This document shows positions 1 through 9,164 of a stretch of 38,501 nt of DNA, piece by piece. The number at the start of each line of letters is the position of its first letter. The first letter of the stretch is position 1. The position numbers were made by a program, and so were the translations under genes. The DNA comes from Pascua guehoae (Eukaryota; Basidiomycota; Tremellomycetes; Trichosporonales; Trichosporonaceae), in assembly GCA_001600415.1 (NCBI GenBank), contig BCJX01000003.1:757596-796096 (forward strand), read 5' to 3'. The notes beneath the pieces are model-generated. The model saw nothing but the letters and a program-made list of their open reading frames with translations. It made no database searches and was not told where the DNA came from.

Positions 1-182
1 GGAGCGCATGGGAGGAGAGGTTGAGGGGGTGTTGAGTGCAAGAGTGAGGCTTGGGGGATGGGGCTCGGAGCGGACGGGGCTGGAGTGGACGGGGCGCGGG
101 GGTGGGGGCGAAGAGCGCGGGGCGGAGCGGGTCGATGGCAAACGAGCTGGGAAAGGAGAGAGGAGCCAACGCCCAAGACACG

Positions 183-267
183 CTCGTCACCGCCGTCCAC
201 TCGTCACCGCCGTCCACTCGTCACCGCCGTCCACTCGTCACCGCCGTCCACTCGTCACCGCCGTCCA
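183..267. repeat. 17-bp minisatellite, five perfect copies
   Basis: Five perfect head-to-tail copies of a 17-bp unit (CTCGTCACCGCCGTCCA) occupy 183-199, 200-216, 217-233, 234-250 and 251-267. They lie inside the intron that follows the 16-nt peroxidase microexon, which continues past the left edge. The unit length is not a multiple of three and neither flank looks coding. Confidence 0.9.
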
Positions 268-308
268 CGCCCCCCTCCACCGCCACCCGACAGCACGTCG
301 ACACGCAC

Positions 309-615
309 CTGCGGCGTGAATCCACTGCATGTCAGCACCGCACAGCACGACCGCGACTAGACTCACCACTTGGACGCCGTGTTGACAATCAGCACGACCT
401 TGCCCTTGAACTGCGCCTGTACGTCAGCCATGTAACGTCGACATCGGTGTTGTGGTGTGAGCGGGTGCGGTGGAGGAGCAGGTGCTCGCCACCTCTCTTA
501 GCTTGCATGCCCGGCGTCCGCCCCGCATGCCCCGCACTGGGGACGCAAGGTGCGAGTCGATGCACCGTGGCACCAACCGACATTCGCACGCCCACACGCA
601 TGCCCACGCCGACGT

Positions 616-647
<32 letters not shown>

Positions 648-771
648 GCATACCCACAAAGTCAAGCTCCTTGTTACCCGGCAGCGCCGCCTTGAGGTCG
701 TAGAAAGTCTTGTCCGCCGCTCCCGGGGGCAGCTTTTCGAATCCGAGCGCAGACGAGAGGCCGCTGAACAT
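309..771 (-). CDS. HYR1: Glutathione-peroxidase-like thiol peroxidase, 5' portion (partial)
   Basis: Three coding exons are visible on the minus strand: 658-771 (38 codons, ATG at 769-771), 367-416 and a 16-nt microexon 309-324. The gene then enters an intron that runs off the window. Joined in frame they give an N-terminus with FYDLKAALPG, then [20 protein letters not shown], the hallmark start of the GPx fold with the peroxidatic cysteine followed by GFTPQ. Family knowledge: these enzymes reduce hydroperoxides, in fungi usually with thioredoxin, and the yeast homologue Hyr1/Gpx3 also senses H2O2. The active-site codon is split TG|T by the 42-nt intron 325-366. The 241-nt intron 417-657 contains a 28-nt homopolymer. 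The roughly 18 residues before FYDLKA could be a short targeting leader; a cytosolic form is equally possible. The resolving cysteine and C-terminal half are outside the window. Confidence 0.85.
616..643. repeat. 28-nt poly-C (poly-G on the coding strand) in peroxidase intron 1
   Basis: An uninterrupted run of 28 C lies in the 241-nt first intron of the peroxidase gene, within about 15 nt of its donor site. On the transcribed strand it would read as poly-G. Similar tracts occur in the introns of two other genes in this window. Confidence 0.9.
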
Positions 772-1175
772 TGTGCGTGTAGGTGTATAGGTAGGGTGGG
801 GTCGGTATCGAGTGGCGAGTGGTGTCGGGTGGTGGTAGAGTGTTGGGATGTTCAAGATGCGTGCACAGTATGTACGGGTGGGCATAGCCGATAACTAATG
901 TGTGCCCGACGGCGAGGGTCGCATGGTCGCATGGGCGCGTGGGTGGGGAATATGACCGATGTGGGTCGATGCACGCGTACGTACGTACACAGTGTGGCGC
1001 AGAATGGCGCAAGTGGCGTACCTGCTCGAATGGCAAGACGACGCTCTTGCCCGTCCACTTTGGTGACACTTTGCGTAACATGGACATCGATGACCGCGCC
1101 CGACATAAGGTTTCTCAGTCAGCCTCCACCCTGGCCACAAGTAGTGCCGTTCCAGCAGCACTGCTGTGCTGTGCC

Positions 1176-1199
1176 GTACGTGTACGTGTACGTGTACGT
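1176..1199. repeat. GTACGT hexanucleotide microsatellite
   Basis: Four copies of the self-complementary-rich hexamer GTACGT lie in the intergenic region upstream of the peroxidase gene. It is a simple sequence with no assigned function. Confidence 0.7.
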
Positions 1200-1745
1200 G
1201 TGGAGAGAGCAATGATTGCAATGTCCAGGTGTAGGCACAGAGGTACACACACAGGAACGCCGGCCAAACAAGCAATGCCGGAACAAGGCCATGCCGTAAG
1301 CGGTGCGGACATTGTCTGACATGCCGCCCTCTGCCCTCTGGCCTGACTGGCCTGGGTCGGGCTCATGGACTGCAGACTGGGCCAGGATGTGGAGGATAAG
1401 CTTCAGTGCCAGGTTCGCTGCAAGACCAGCCTCGAGGCTACAAGAGGCTAGCGCCTGGCCGAATGCCTCCGGCATTCAACTCGGTCTGTTTCCGAAAAGA
1501 CCGGAGACGGTGACAGACCCGTGTTCGTTGGGTCAAGCATGATCCATGGATCCGGTACGCAGCTACACACTGATACACTGACCGAGTGCGTCTGAGCGAT
1601 GACGACGTCCCGACTGGGGTTGCCTACTCGTGATGTCAGAGGTTCAGGCTCAGGTTCAGGTCGAGTGGTCGTCCAACGTTTCGGGCCCCGGCAGGTGGCG
1701 CGTATGTCGTCCGTCCAAGAGGTTGGAGAGGGAGCTTTGGGTCGG

Positions 1746-1793
1746 TATCTGGGTCAGCATCCGGGTCAGGCTCTGGGTCAGGTTCTGGGTCAG
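1746..1793. repeat. 12-bp tandem repeat, four copies
   Basis: Four diverged copies of a 12-bp unit ending in TGGGTCAG lie at 1746-1757, 1758-1769, 1770-1781 and 1782-1793. A related 6-bp repeat (GTTCAG/GCTCAG) is at about 1641-1664. Frames across it stay open because the unit is a multiple of three, but no credible protein surrounds it. Confidence 0.75.
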
Positions 1794-2171
1794 ATTCTGG
1801 CCCCAGTTCATTGTTGACTGCCGCCAGTGACTGACGTGTTCCCAGCCACAGTCACAAGATACAGAATGCTTTGCTCGAGACGGCGTCGAGTGTACCGGGT
1901 GACTGACCATTCCGGGGCCATAGTATATCATAATTATCATTTGTCCAGATGGGTTACACGGTCGTGTTGTGTGCAGAACAAGCCGGAATCCGTCTGCGAG
2001 TATTCCGAGACCGTAGGGCCATGGCACTGTATCAGCTGCTGCGATATTCCGAGCAACACACCACGCTGCCCAGGCGACGGCGCGAGCGACACTGAGGTAT
2101 CCGGAAATGCATACAGGTAGTGGGTAGTGGGTAGTGGTCTACGTGTACAAGATGACAAACAGCACGCATGT

Positions 2172-4292
2172 CTAGTCGAACGTAATCTTGGTGGCCGCGG
2201 GGGCGTCGGCCGTGTCGCGGAAGTGGCTTCCGTAGGCTCCGTGCTCCTGAGCAGAGTTAGCTTTGGTGTTCGCGTCGACGGATGCTGGGGACAGGAATGA
2301 CCTCAACTCGGCCTCAGCTTGGCCTCGAGACTCACCTTCTTCTTGATGGTTGATGGGAAACGGTCCATTTCCTTTGGCACGGTCGCGCCCGCGTCACGGA
2401 GGACGCGCATAAACTCGCCCGCGAGGCTCTTTTCGTGGTTTTCGCCGGTAAAGAACGTGACGGCCTTGCCCGACTTGCCTGCGCGGCCGGTACGTCCGCA
2501 GCGGTGGACAAAGTCCTCGGTGGTGAGGGGGAAGGTGACGTTGATGACGAGCTGGACGTCGGGAATGTCGAGGCCGCGCGCGGCCACGTCGGTCGCGACG
2601 AGGACATTGACCGAGCCGTCCTTGAAGGCCTCGAGGGCCTTGAAGCGGTCGTTTTGGTTCATGTCGCCGTGCAGCGCGCCAACCTTGAAGTTTGCGCGGC
2701 GGATCGTGTACTCGAGCCGCTGCGCCTCCTTCTTGTACAGGCCAAACACGAGCACACGCGCGCCGGGCTGGCCCTTGAGGTGCGTGCGCAGATGGTACAG
2801 CAGGCGGCCGTCCTTGTCGCGCGGGTTGTCGAATACCTCGACAATCTGCTCGATGCGCTTGTTGGCAGACAGCTCGTCCGAGCCGACCGTCACCTTGACG
2901 GGCGAGGTCAGGAACGTCGACGCGAGGCGGCGGACAGACTCGGGCCACGTAGCAGAGACTGGGATTGTTAGCGGGGGGGAAGTGGTGGGGGGAGGGGGTG
3001 GGGGGGAGCACGCGGTCGTGGAATATTCTGCCGAGCGTGGAGCGGGTGGGTGGGGCATAGTAACCAAGGGTTCACTCGCCGTGGTGACCACGGGTTTAGT
3101 CACCGTGGTGGGCATGGTTCCACTCGCTGCTGGCTCCGACCTCTCGCACATGTTCGATTGCTCGCTCCGCTCGCAGCTCCGACATTTCGCACACGTTCAA
3201 TTGCTCGCTCCGCTCGCAATACTCACACATGACAGTCTGGCGTCCGCCGTCGTGCTTGGGGCAGTGGGCAATGATCCTCCGAATGTCATTCTCAAAGCCC
3301 TGGTCGAGCATGCGGTCCGCCTCGTCGAGGACGAGGTACGAGATGCTCGAGAGGTCGAGGTCGCCGCTGTCTGCGAGGTCGAGGGTACGTCCTGGTGTGC
3401 CGACGACGATGCGGACGCCGTCAGAGCGGATGGTGGCAATCTGCTCATTCTTGCCGACGCCGCCAAAGAGGGCGACGGCGCCGATCCCCATGGCCTTGCC
3501 GAGCTTGACGAGCGTGTCAAAGCTCTGCTGTGCGAGCTCGCGGGTGGGCGCGAGGACGAGCATGCGGAGCTTGCCCTTGCCCTTTTTGCCGGCGGCGGGG
3601 AGGGAGGCAATGTGGTTTACGCCGGGGACGCCGAATGCGAGCGTCTTGCCCGAACCCGTCTCGGCGATACCGACCACGTCGCGGCCGGCCAGGAGGGCGG
3701 GCCACGAGACGGCCTGGATCGGCGTCGGCTTGGGGAACGCAGACAAAAAGCCCTGGATCGCGCCCGCGACTGGCAGCGTCGCCATCTCCAGGTGCGGCGG
3801 GAAGAGGGCGGGCTCGAGCGTAATGTGCTGTTCGGCCAGGTAGGCCTTGTCCGCCGCCGTAAAGTCGGCAGGGACCACGGCGGGCGCGGGTGTAGACGAA
3901 CCCGAGGCCTGGGCGGCGGCCGCAGCCTTGAGCTTCTTCATCTGCTTCTTGGACAGTGTTGGCGTGGAAGACTCGGCACCCTCGGCAGGCGTAGCCAGCG
4001 CAGTCTCGGCGGGTGTGGACGCCACCGTGTCCGCGGGCGTGGCATCCCCAGACGAAGCCTTGGACTTCTTCTTCTTCTTCTTGGGCTCCTCGTCGCCCTC
4101 GTCGCGTCCGCGCTTCTTGTCCTTCTTCGACTTGTCCTTCTTGTCCTTCTTGTCCTTTGGCTCGACGGACGTACCGCTCGCGTCCGCAGACTCGGCAGCC
4201 GCAGCGGCCTTGGCAGCCTTGCGTGCGCGCTTCTCCTCCTTGAGACGGCGCTTCTCCTCCTTGCTGATGGTGGTTTCGGTGTCAATGGACAT
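2172..4292 (-). CDS. DBP3: ATP-dependent DEAD-box RNA helicase DBP3 (60S ribosome biogenesis)
   Basis: Three exons, 3227-4292, 2336-2958 and 2172-2246, give 587 residues with in-frame GT-AG junctions. The N-terminus (about 1-130) is Lys/Glu-rich and low-complexity, as in yeast Dbp3. The helicase core shows the Q motif ([10 protein letters not shown]), motif I AETGSGKT near residue 211, PTRELA, GG, TPGR, the DEAD box ([10 protein letters not shown]) near 318 and SAT at 357-359, whose preceding Phe codon is split by intron 1. The second RecA domain has [15 protein letters not shown] and [10 protein letters not shown] near 505-514. The last exon ends EHGAYGSHF...ATKITFD, a C-terminal signature I associate with Dbp3. 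Known role: nucleolar pre-rRNA processing for the large subunit. The start is the first ATG after a CA-rich leader; the frame extends upstream only through non-ATG codons. RPL31 lies upstream on the same strand. Confidence 0.95.
3134..3219. repeat. 43-bp tandem duplication next to the 5' splice site of DBP3 intron 1
   Basis: Two 43-bp copies (3134-3176 and 3177-3219) differ at about five positions and share the core TTGCTCGCTCCGCTCGCA. The repeat ends 7 bp from the donor GTGAGT (3221-3226, minus strand) of the 268-nt intron 2959-3226. The same intron also holds a G-rich stretch at about 2976-3007. Confidence 0.75.
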
Positions 4293-5025
4293 TGTGGTTG
4301 TGTGGGGTGGGTGGGGGGGAGTTGGGGAGATGGGGGAAAACACTCCACTGCCAGCTGTCAGAGATAGATAAACTGGGTGGCGCAGATCGTCAAGTTTTTC
4401 GATACTGTCACGTGACTGTGGAAAAAATCTGGCGGGCGCGGGGCGGCGGGGCTCGGCGGCAGGTTGCGGCTAAAGGACTCATCTGCACTGGGGCAGCACT
4501 CGGACGGCAATAGACCGACTGTACGCACCGGGTTCATAGCAATGGAGTTGCACGGCGTGAGTGCGAGTACAGCAGTGCAGTGTACCGCGTCAGACACCCC
4601 GTGTACTCGTAAGAGTTACGCAGCAGGATGGAAGGACGCCGACGGTGCCTACTGTACATGATCTCCGTCCTGACTGAGACGCTCCTCGGCGTGATTGCAA
4701 CCTCCTCCAGTCCACTTCCAACATCATCTCCACAGACACAGCCCTCCTCCTCCCTTCGTCCTTGGTCATGCACGCTGCTTCTGCACCCCGATCCCGTCCA
4801 AATCACTCCTCACGCAGTCCCACACGCATGCACGCAGTCCCCCCATTTGACCGCAGCCTCCCATCTGCCTCCAAACCCTCTGGTACACACTTCCCGCTTG
4901 CCCTTCCCACGCGGCTCCACACCAACATATACACGGCTGAAGAATGTCATGACGCCGGGCTACAGCCTACACCCATCGCCACCCCGTCCGTCGATGGCCA
5001 CATGCGCAACGCGAAAACGGGTAGT
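4293..5025. other. DBP3 promoter and RPL31 3' flank
   Basis: This 733-bp stretch separates two co-directional genes. It contains the palindromic E-box at 4407-4416 and an A-rich element (GGAAAAAATC) at about 4420-4429. The leader immediately before the DBP3 ATG is CA/CT-rich on the minus strand. I see no gene or RNA. Confidence 0.6.
4407..4416. promoter_or_regulatory. Perfect palindrome GTCACGTGAC (CACGTG E-box)
   Basis: The 10-bp perfect palindrome contains a CACGTG E-box and lies about 115 bp upstream of the DBP3 ATG. Family knowledge: bHLH factors such as Cbf1 bind TCACGTGA, and Cbf1 has been tied to ribosomal gene control in some yeasts. Use here is an inference from position. Confidence 0.45.
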
Positions 5026-6057
5026 CTACTCGTCGTCACCCTCGACAATGACGGTCTCGAGGCCCTTGAAGGACGTGACACCCTCGACGGCGGTGGCGAC
5101 AACGTAGAGCTTCTCCTTGGCACCCTCGTCGTCGTTGCGCTTGCGCTCGAGACGGACACGGATGCGGCGGGGGGGCGAACGGACACCGCGCGACCAGATG
5201 GCCTGGTTGAGGCCGGGCGAGATGCGGACATCGTTGACACCCATCGCCTTCTGGGCAAACTTGGTCACCTCCTTGATGGCCTTGGGCGACTCTGTTGGGG
5301 GTTAGGGGTTGTTCTGTGTGGCGTGTTTGTGGAGAGGGACCGGGGAGAGGTAGGCGTGGGCATGTAAGGCCAGTCGACACTGCCGTGCCCAGTGTCGCGA
5401 CACTGGCCTTCCTGCTCCCCCTTGCCGACGCTCCCACTCCGACTCCCGACTCACTCTTCTTGAAGCCAAGGTCGTGGGTGCGCTTGTGGAGGTTGATGGT
5501 GTACTCGCGCGTGACGACATCCTGAAGCGCAGAGCGCGTCTTGCGGGTCTGAATGTTAGTACCAATGTTTGCGGGCGTCTCTATGCGCGAGTCGAGGCGA
5601 GCATTCTGGTCTTCTGTGCCAAAATTCACAGCCCGCAGAGCAGGAAAGCACATCTCTCGCAGCCGTGATAGTGCAGGATAGCAGTTCTCGCAGTTGCGAT
5701 ACACAGCGACGTGCCGCGCCGAAGAGGGCAGAAGAGAGGGCCATTGCTGGTCGGACGAGAGCAAAGAACGCTCAATGCTCAACGCTCAACTGCAGCGCTG
5801 TCCCTCGTCCTCTGCAACACTCTTCCCGCCTGCCCTCCCGTCTCCGCCGTCCTCGTCTCCAGCACCATCCCCCCGTCCTCCTTCTCTCTCCCCCTCGGCT
5901 CCCTCCCCCCATCTCCAACTCGCACTCGCTCGTCGCGCGGTTCGAATATCGACTAACCTTCTGGGTGGGCGCCTGGGCGTCAGCAACAATTCCCAAAACT
6001 CCATCCCGCGTCTCGTCGTCGTCTCGTCCGTTCCCCACGTCGGTCGCTACTCACCAT
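5026..6057 (-). CDS. RPL31: 60S ribosomal protein eL31 (RPL31)
   Basis: Four coding exons are placed at 6055-6057 (only the ATG), 5958-5972 (15 nt, encoding APTQK), 5455-5548 and 5026-5291, giving 125 residues. Joined, the protein starts [18 protein letters not shown] and continues with [41 protein letters not shown] and [14 protein letters not shown], all diagnostic of eL31, a component near the ribosomal exit tunnel. Every junction has GT..AG: GTGAGT directly follows the ATG, GTTAGT follows the microexon, and GTGAGT follows exon 3. Introns are 82, 409 and 163 nt. The protein ends with an acidic EGDDE tail. DBP3, another 60S factor, lies downstream on the same strand. The two tiny exons rest on family continuity and splice signals, and RNA reads would confirm them. 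Confidence 0.93.
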
Positions 6058-6127
6058 TTTTGATAGACTTGAACCGGACTTGACGGGTGAAGAACGACGT
6101 CGAGGGAGATTGACACTGGACAGCGAC

Positions 6128-6169
<42 letters not shown>
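6128..6169. repeat. GAGCAG hexanucleotide repeat, seven copies
   Basis: Seven perfect copies of GAGCAG lie 70-112 bp upstream of the RPL31 start codon, probably in its 5' leader or core promoter. Confidence 0.85.
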
Positions 6170-6173
<4 letters not shown>

Positions 6174-6228
6174 CAGGAGCACACGGCACACCACACGCAC
6201 ACCCAGGTGCACAGGGGTGGCCGCCCAG

Positions 6229-6265
6229 CCCAGGCGCCCAACTGCCTGGCAGTTGGGCGCCTGGG
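6229..6265. repeat. 37-bp inverted repeat (18-bp arms, 1-nt spacer)
   Basis: The left arm 6229-6246 and right arm 6248-6265 are exact reverse complements (CCCAGGCGCCCAACTGCC and its complement), separated by the single T at 6247. It lies about 170-210 bp upstream of the RPL31 ATG and could form a cruciform or RNA hairpin. Confidence 0.85.
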
Positions 6266-7103
6266 TTGGGCTGGGGTGGAGAGGCTGGGTGGCGTCCTGA
6301 TTGGCTGCTGTGCGAAATGCTTCCGTCTAGCGTGGGTAGAAGTGTCGGCGTAAAGTGGTATTGTGGTTTAACGCCGATGTTTTCGACCACGGCTAAATGT
6401 CAAAGATGGACGCTGTGGATGTAAACAACGGGGGCGGCTGGGATATCCTGACATGCACCTTGGGACCTGTGCACCTGGCAGCTGGCACATGGCACAAAGT
6501 TGATTCAAGTCGTACAGACAATACCATGAACGACAACCATGGCTCTGGCCCTCCTTGGACTCCATCTACAACGAGCCATTTCGACATCGCCCCCACGCTT
6601 CTCCTACGAGGTTGGCAACAAGCTGCATGTGGGCATGCACGACGTTTGCAGGCCAGATTTGAGTTACAAGCTAGCTACCCATGACCTGCTCTTTCTCATC
6701 CTCCCATCCTTCAACAAAGCCCACCCGTTCAAGCGCACGGCATACCATGGCCTGGTGACAATCGTGGCATTACAATCCCTACACTCGTAGCATTACAACG
6801 CCTACTGACGACTGACTGTTCTCACTGGACTCGTTTGCGACTCGTGGGTTATTTGCCAAACTGCACACTTCACCTGCTATGCCAATGCATGTGCGACTGA
6901 TACGAATACGCCGCTGGCATCTCCGCTTCTCTGATTGCTACTGATACGCCACTGGCGTCTCCGCTTCTCTCATCTTACTTGTTTCTTCTTCTCACGTTGC
7001 GTTTATGCTACACGCTATGGATACACATCGCCCCCGTCTCTCTGGCGCGCCCGCGCACCACCACCCCAACGCCCAGCGGCTCAACCGCTAAACTTGCTGT
7101 GGT

Positions 7104-9164
7104 CTAGTAGTACGCCTGTGCGCCGCCAAAGATGGGCGGGATCTCCCACGGGAAGCGGCGAGCGTCGACGTGGTTGTCAAAGAGCGCATCGAGCTCGGGG
7201 AACGTGAGGCCGTTTGTGTCAGGGAGGCGGAAGGCGGCCCAGAGCATGCTGAGGAGGGTTCCGGCGGCGCAGAAAAAGGCAGCCTTGCCGCCCCATCCCC
7301 AGTCGTGGGCCATGCGGCTGACGAGCTCGCGGACGATGAATGTGAGCGGGATCACCATCGAGGTGGCAAAGCAGATGGTCTTGATGGCCAGGCGGCGCGA
7401 GGGCATCTCGGTCACGATCGTGTATGACATCGGGTCGATCTGGGGGGTGTTAGAGAGTAAGGTTGGGGTGGACTCACGGTCGCGAGGTAGACGAAGCGGA
7501 TGGTGAAAAGGGTCCAGCCGATGATGAAGCGCGACTTGTGGCCGTCCTGCCCCGAGACGGCAAAGCCGCCGACGACGAGGAGGAGCGTGAGCATGGTCCC
7601 GAGGCCGCCGAGGTAGACCGAGCTGGGACGGTGTTAAAAGGGTACACTTGCATGAAGCCTAGGACCCCCGCAGAGGGGCCGCACACAATTCGTGCGTGTG
7701 TTGGAACTCACCGACGCCCTGCGGCGAACGCGATCCAGATCCACGAAAAGACAGTGCCGACAATGTACATGGCCATGATGAAGAGCGGCAGGCTCGCCTT
7801 GAGCCGCATGTCGTTTGCTGCCGTGTCGCCCTGTATCCGTCAGCGCACCCTAAGTCGACTTGACCCACCTTGAAGTCAAACATGAAAGTCGCGATGTAGA
7901 CGCCACAAAGCTCGCGGATACAGAATGCAGCCGTGGCAATCTCGGTACGGCGCGCATTGGTCCCGCGGAACATGCTAATGTACGACGTGCCGAGCGTCGC
8001 GTCCTCGGCCTCGACGGTGCGCTCCATCATGGCCACGCCGCCCTCGAGCGAGTAGTGGTGACGCGCGGCCGACGACTTGGAGACGAGGCGGCCGAGGGCG
8101 TGCCGCGCGTCCTTGATCCAGCCGCGCTTCACCATCCACCACGGGCTCTCGGGCATGCAGATGGCGCCGAGGAGCACAATGATGAGGAATGCCCACTGGA
8201 GTGGTTAGTGGCGTCTTAGATTAGGCTCCCCGCAGAGGGACTGCACTGTCACCCCGTTTTCCGCCTAGGCCCCTCGCAAGGGGCTCCACACACTGGACGC
8301 GGCGGTACCACTCACCTCGAGACTGAAGAAGAGCTTCCACGACAGGTGCGACTTGTTCTGCGCGAGCTTGTGGTGCGACGCAATCGCGCGCACGGCGACG
8401 AGCGCAAACATGCCAATACCGTGCGCGGCCGTCGCCCACGACGTGCCCATCTGGCACAGCGCGGGCGGGAGCGTCTCGGACGCGTACCCGATAAACGTCG
8501 TCGTGTAGACTGGGAGTTAGCACGCGTTGACTAGAAGCGGGGTAGGGGTCAATACTGTTGATGAAAAGCACAATCCCACTCACTCCCAAGGTAGGCGCCG
8601 CAGAGGACCTGGCCGGCGACGATCATGGGGACGTTCTGTGCGAAAAAGTAGAGCAGCATGGTCGGGGCGTGCAGGCCGACTGTACAGATGAGGGTCCAGC
8701 GATACCCCGAGTGGTCGACAATGAAGCCGTTTGCCTGGGGGTGAGTATGCACAAGTCTTGCTAGGTTGAGAGACTCACGAGCTGGCCAAAGAACATGCCC
8801 ACGAGCGGGGCATAGTCAAAGCCCTGCTGGAGGCTGTCGGCGATGCGCTTATCGCTCCCGCTCAGCTGTGCATAGTACGACGGGTCGTACGCTGTACATG
8901 TCAGCGACTCTACAGCTCTCGGCACTCCACGTGGGACCTACAGATGGCCGCGTCCAGGAGCGACTGGTTGTACCCGCCGAGCATGACGGCAAAGCTGAGT
9001 GCGGTGATCCAGAACACTGCGGGTTTGTACACTTTGAGCGCGGGCCAGAAGCCCAGGTGTTCCTGCGTGTTGCCCTGCTCGGCCTCGCCGGCCGATTTGT
9101 ACGGGTCCGGACTCGAGCTCCACGACAAGGGCGCACCGAGGACGTTGGGGGAGTGCATCGGCAT
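7104..9164 (-). CDS. MFS sugar permease, SP family (alpha-glucoside/maltose permease-like)
   Basis: Eight exons join in frame to 535 residues: 8942-9164, 8779-8891, 8584-8734, 8316-8509, 7869-8195, 7712-7830, 7478-7622 and 7104-7439. Introns are 50, 44, 74, 120, 38, 89 and 38 nt. The N-terminal half has a first membrane helix (VFWITALSFAVMLGGYNQSLL), an NGFIVDHSGYRW loop matching the SP-family D-R-x-G-R/Y-R pattern, and YASETLPP. PESPWWMVKRG is the loop motif of maltose/alpha-glucoside permeases. A second loop motif, AGRR, is split by an intron, and the cytoplasmic end follows MPSRRLAIKTI. These proteins are plasma-membrane proton symporters with 12 helices. The substrate is not certain, and glucose or another disaccharide is possible. 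No glucosidase gene is nearby. Confidence 0.88.

Larger units (their letters stand above)
772..2171. other. Intergenic region between the peroxidase start and the DBP3 stop (1.4 kb)
   Basis: I recognise no gene here. The first ~100 bp upstream of 771 is a CA-rich leader ending in a good initiation context. Minus-strand stretches at about 1020-1110 and 1310-1475 look mildly protein-like (the former ends at a GTACGC donor-like site), but I could not join them into a credible gene. Short repeats are present at 1176-1199 and 1641-1793. Confidence 0.5.
6058..7103. other. RPL31 promoter region and permease 3' flank
   Basis: This 1.05-kb stretch upstream of RPL31 holds a GAGCAG hexanucleotide array (6128-6169) and a near-perfect 37-bp hairpin (6229-6265). 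Plus-strand ORFs at about 6397-6790 are short and have no recognisable domain. No tRNA or other RNA gene was seen. Confidence 0.5.

Noticed and set aside
183..267. CRISPR-like array
   Set aside because: The repeats are contiguous with no spacers, in a eukaryotic intron; this is a minisatellite. The same applies to the other tandem arrays.
310..1475. Minus-strand frames MPEAFGQALASCSLEAGL (ending at 1475) and MSGAVIDVHVTQSVTKVDGQ (about 1020-1106) as exons of an extra gene
   Set aside because: Each looks mildly coding and the second ends at a donor-like GTACGC, but I could not find in-phase partner splice sites or homology, and neither joins to the peroxidase start, which has its own ATG and no acceptor before it.
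2319..4367. 682-codon plus-strand ORF, the longest in the window
   Set aside because: It is antisense to DBP3, whose helicase motifs and splice sites are unambiguous; high GC with biased third positions keeps the opposite strand open.
5549..5957. Intronic snoRNA in RPL31 intron 2
   Set aside because: Ribosomal-protein introns often host snoRNAs, but I found no C/D box pair (RUGAUGA with CUGA) in a proper arrangement on the minus strand.
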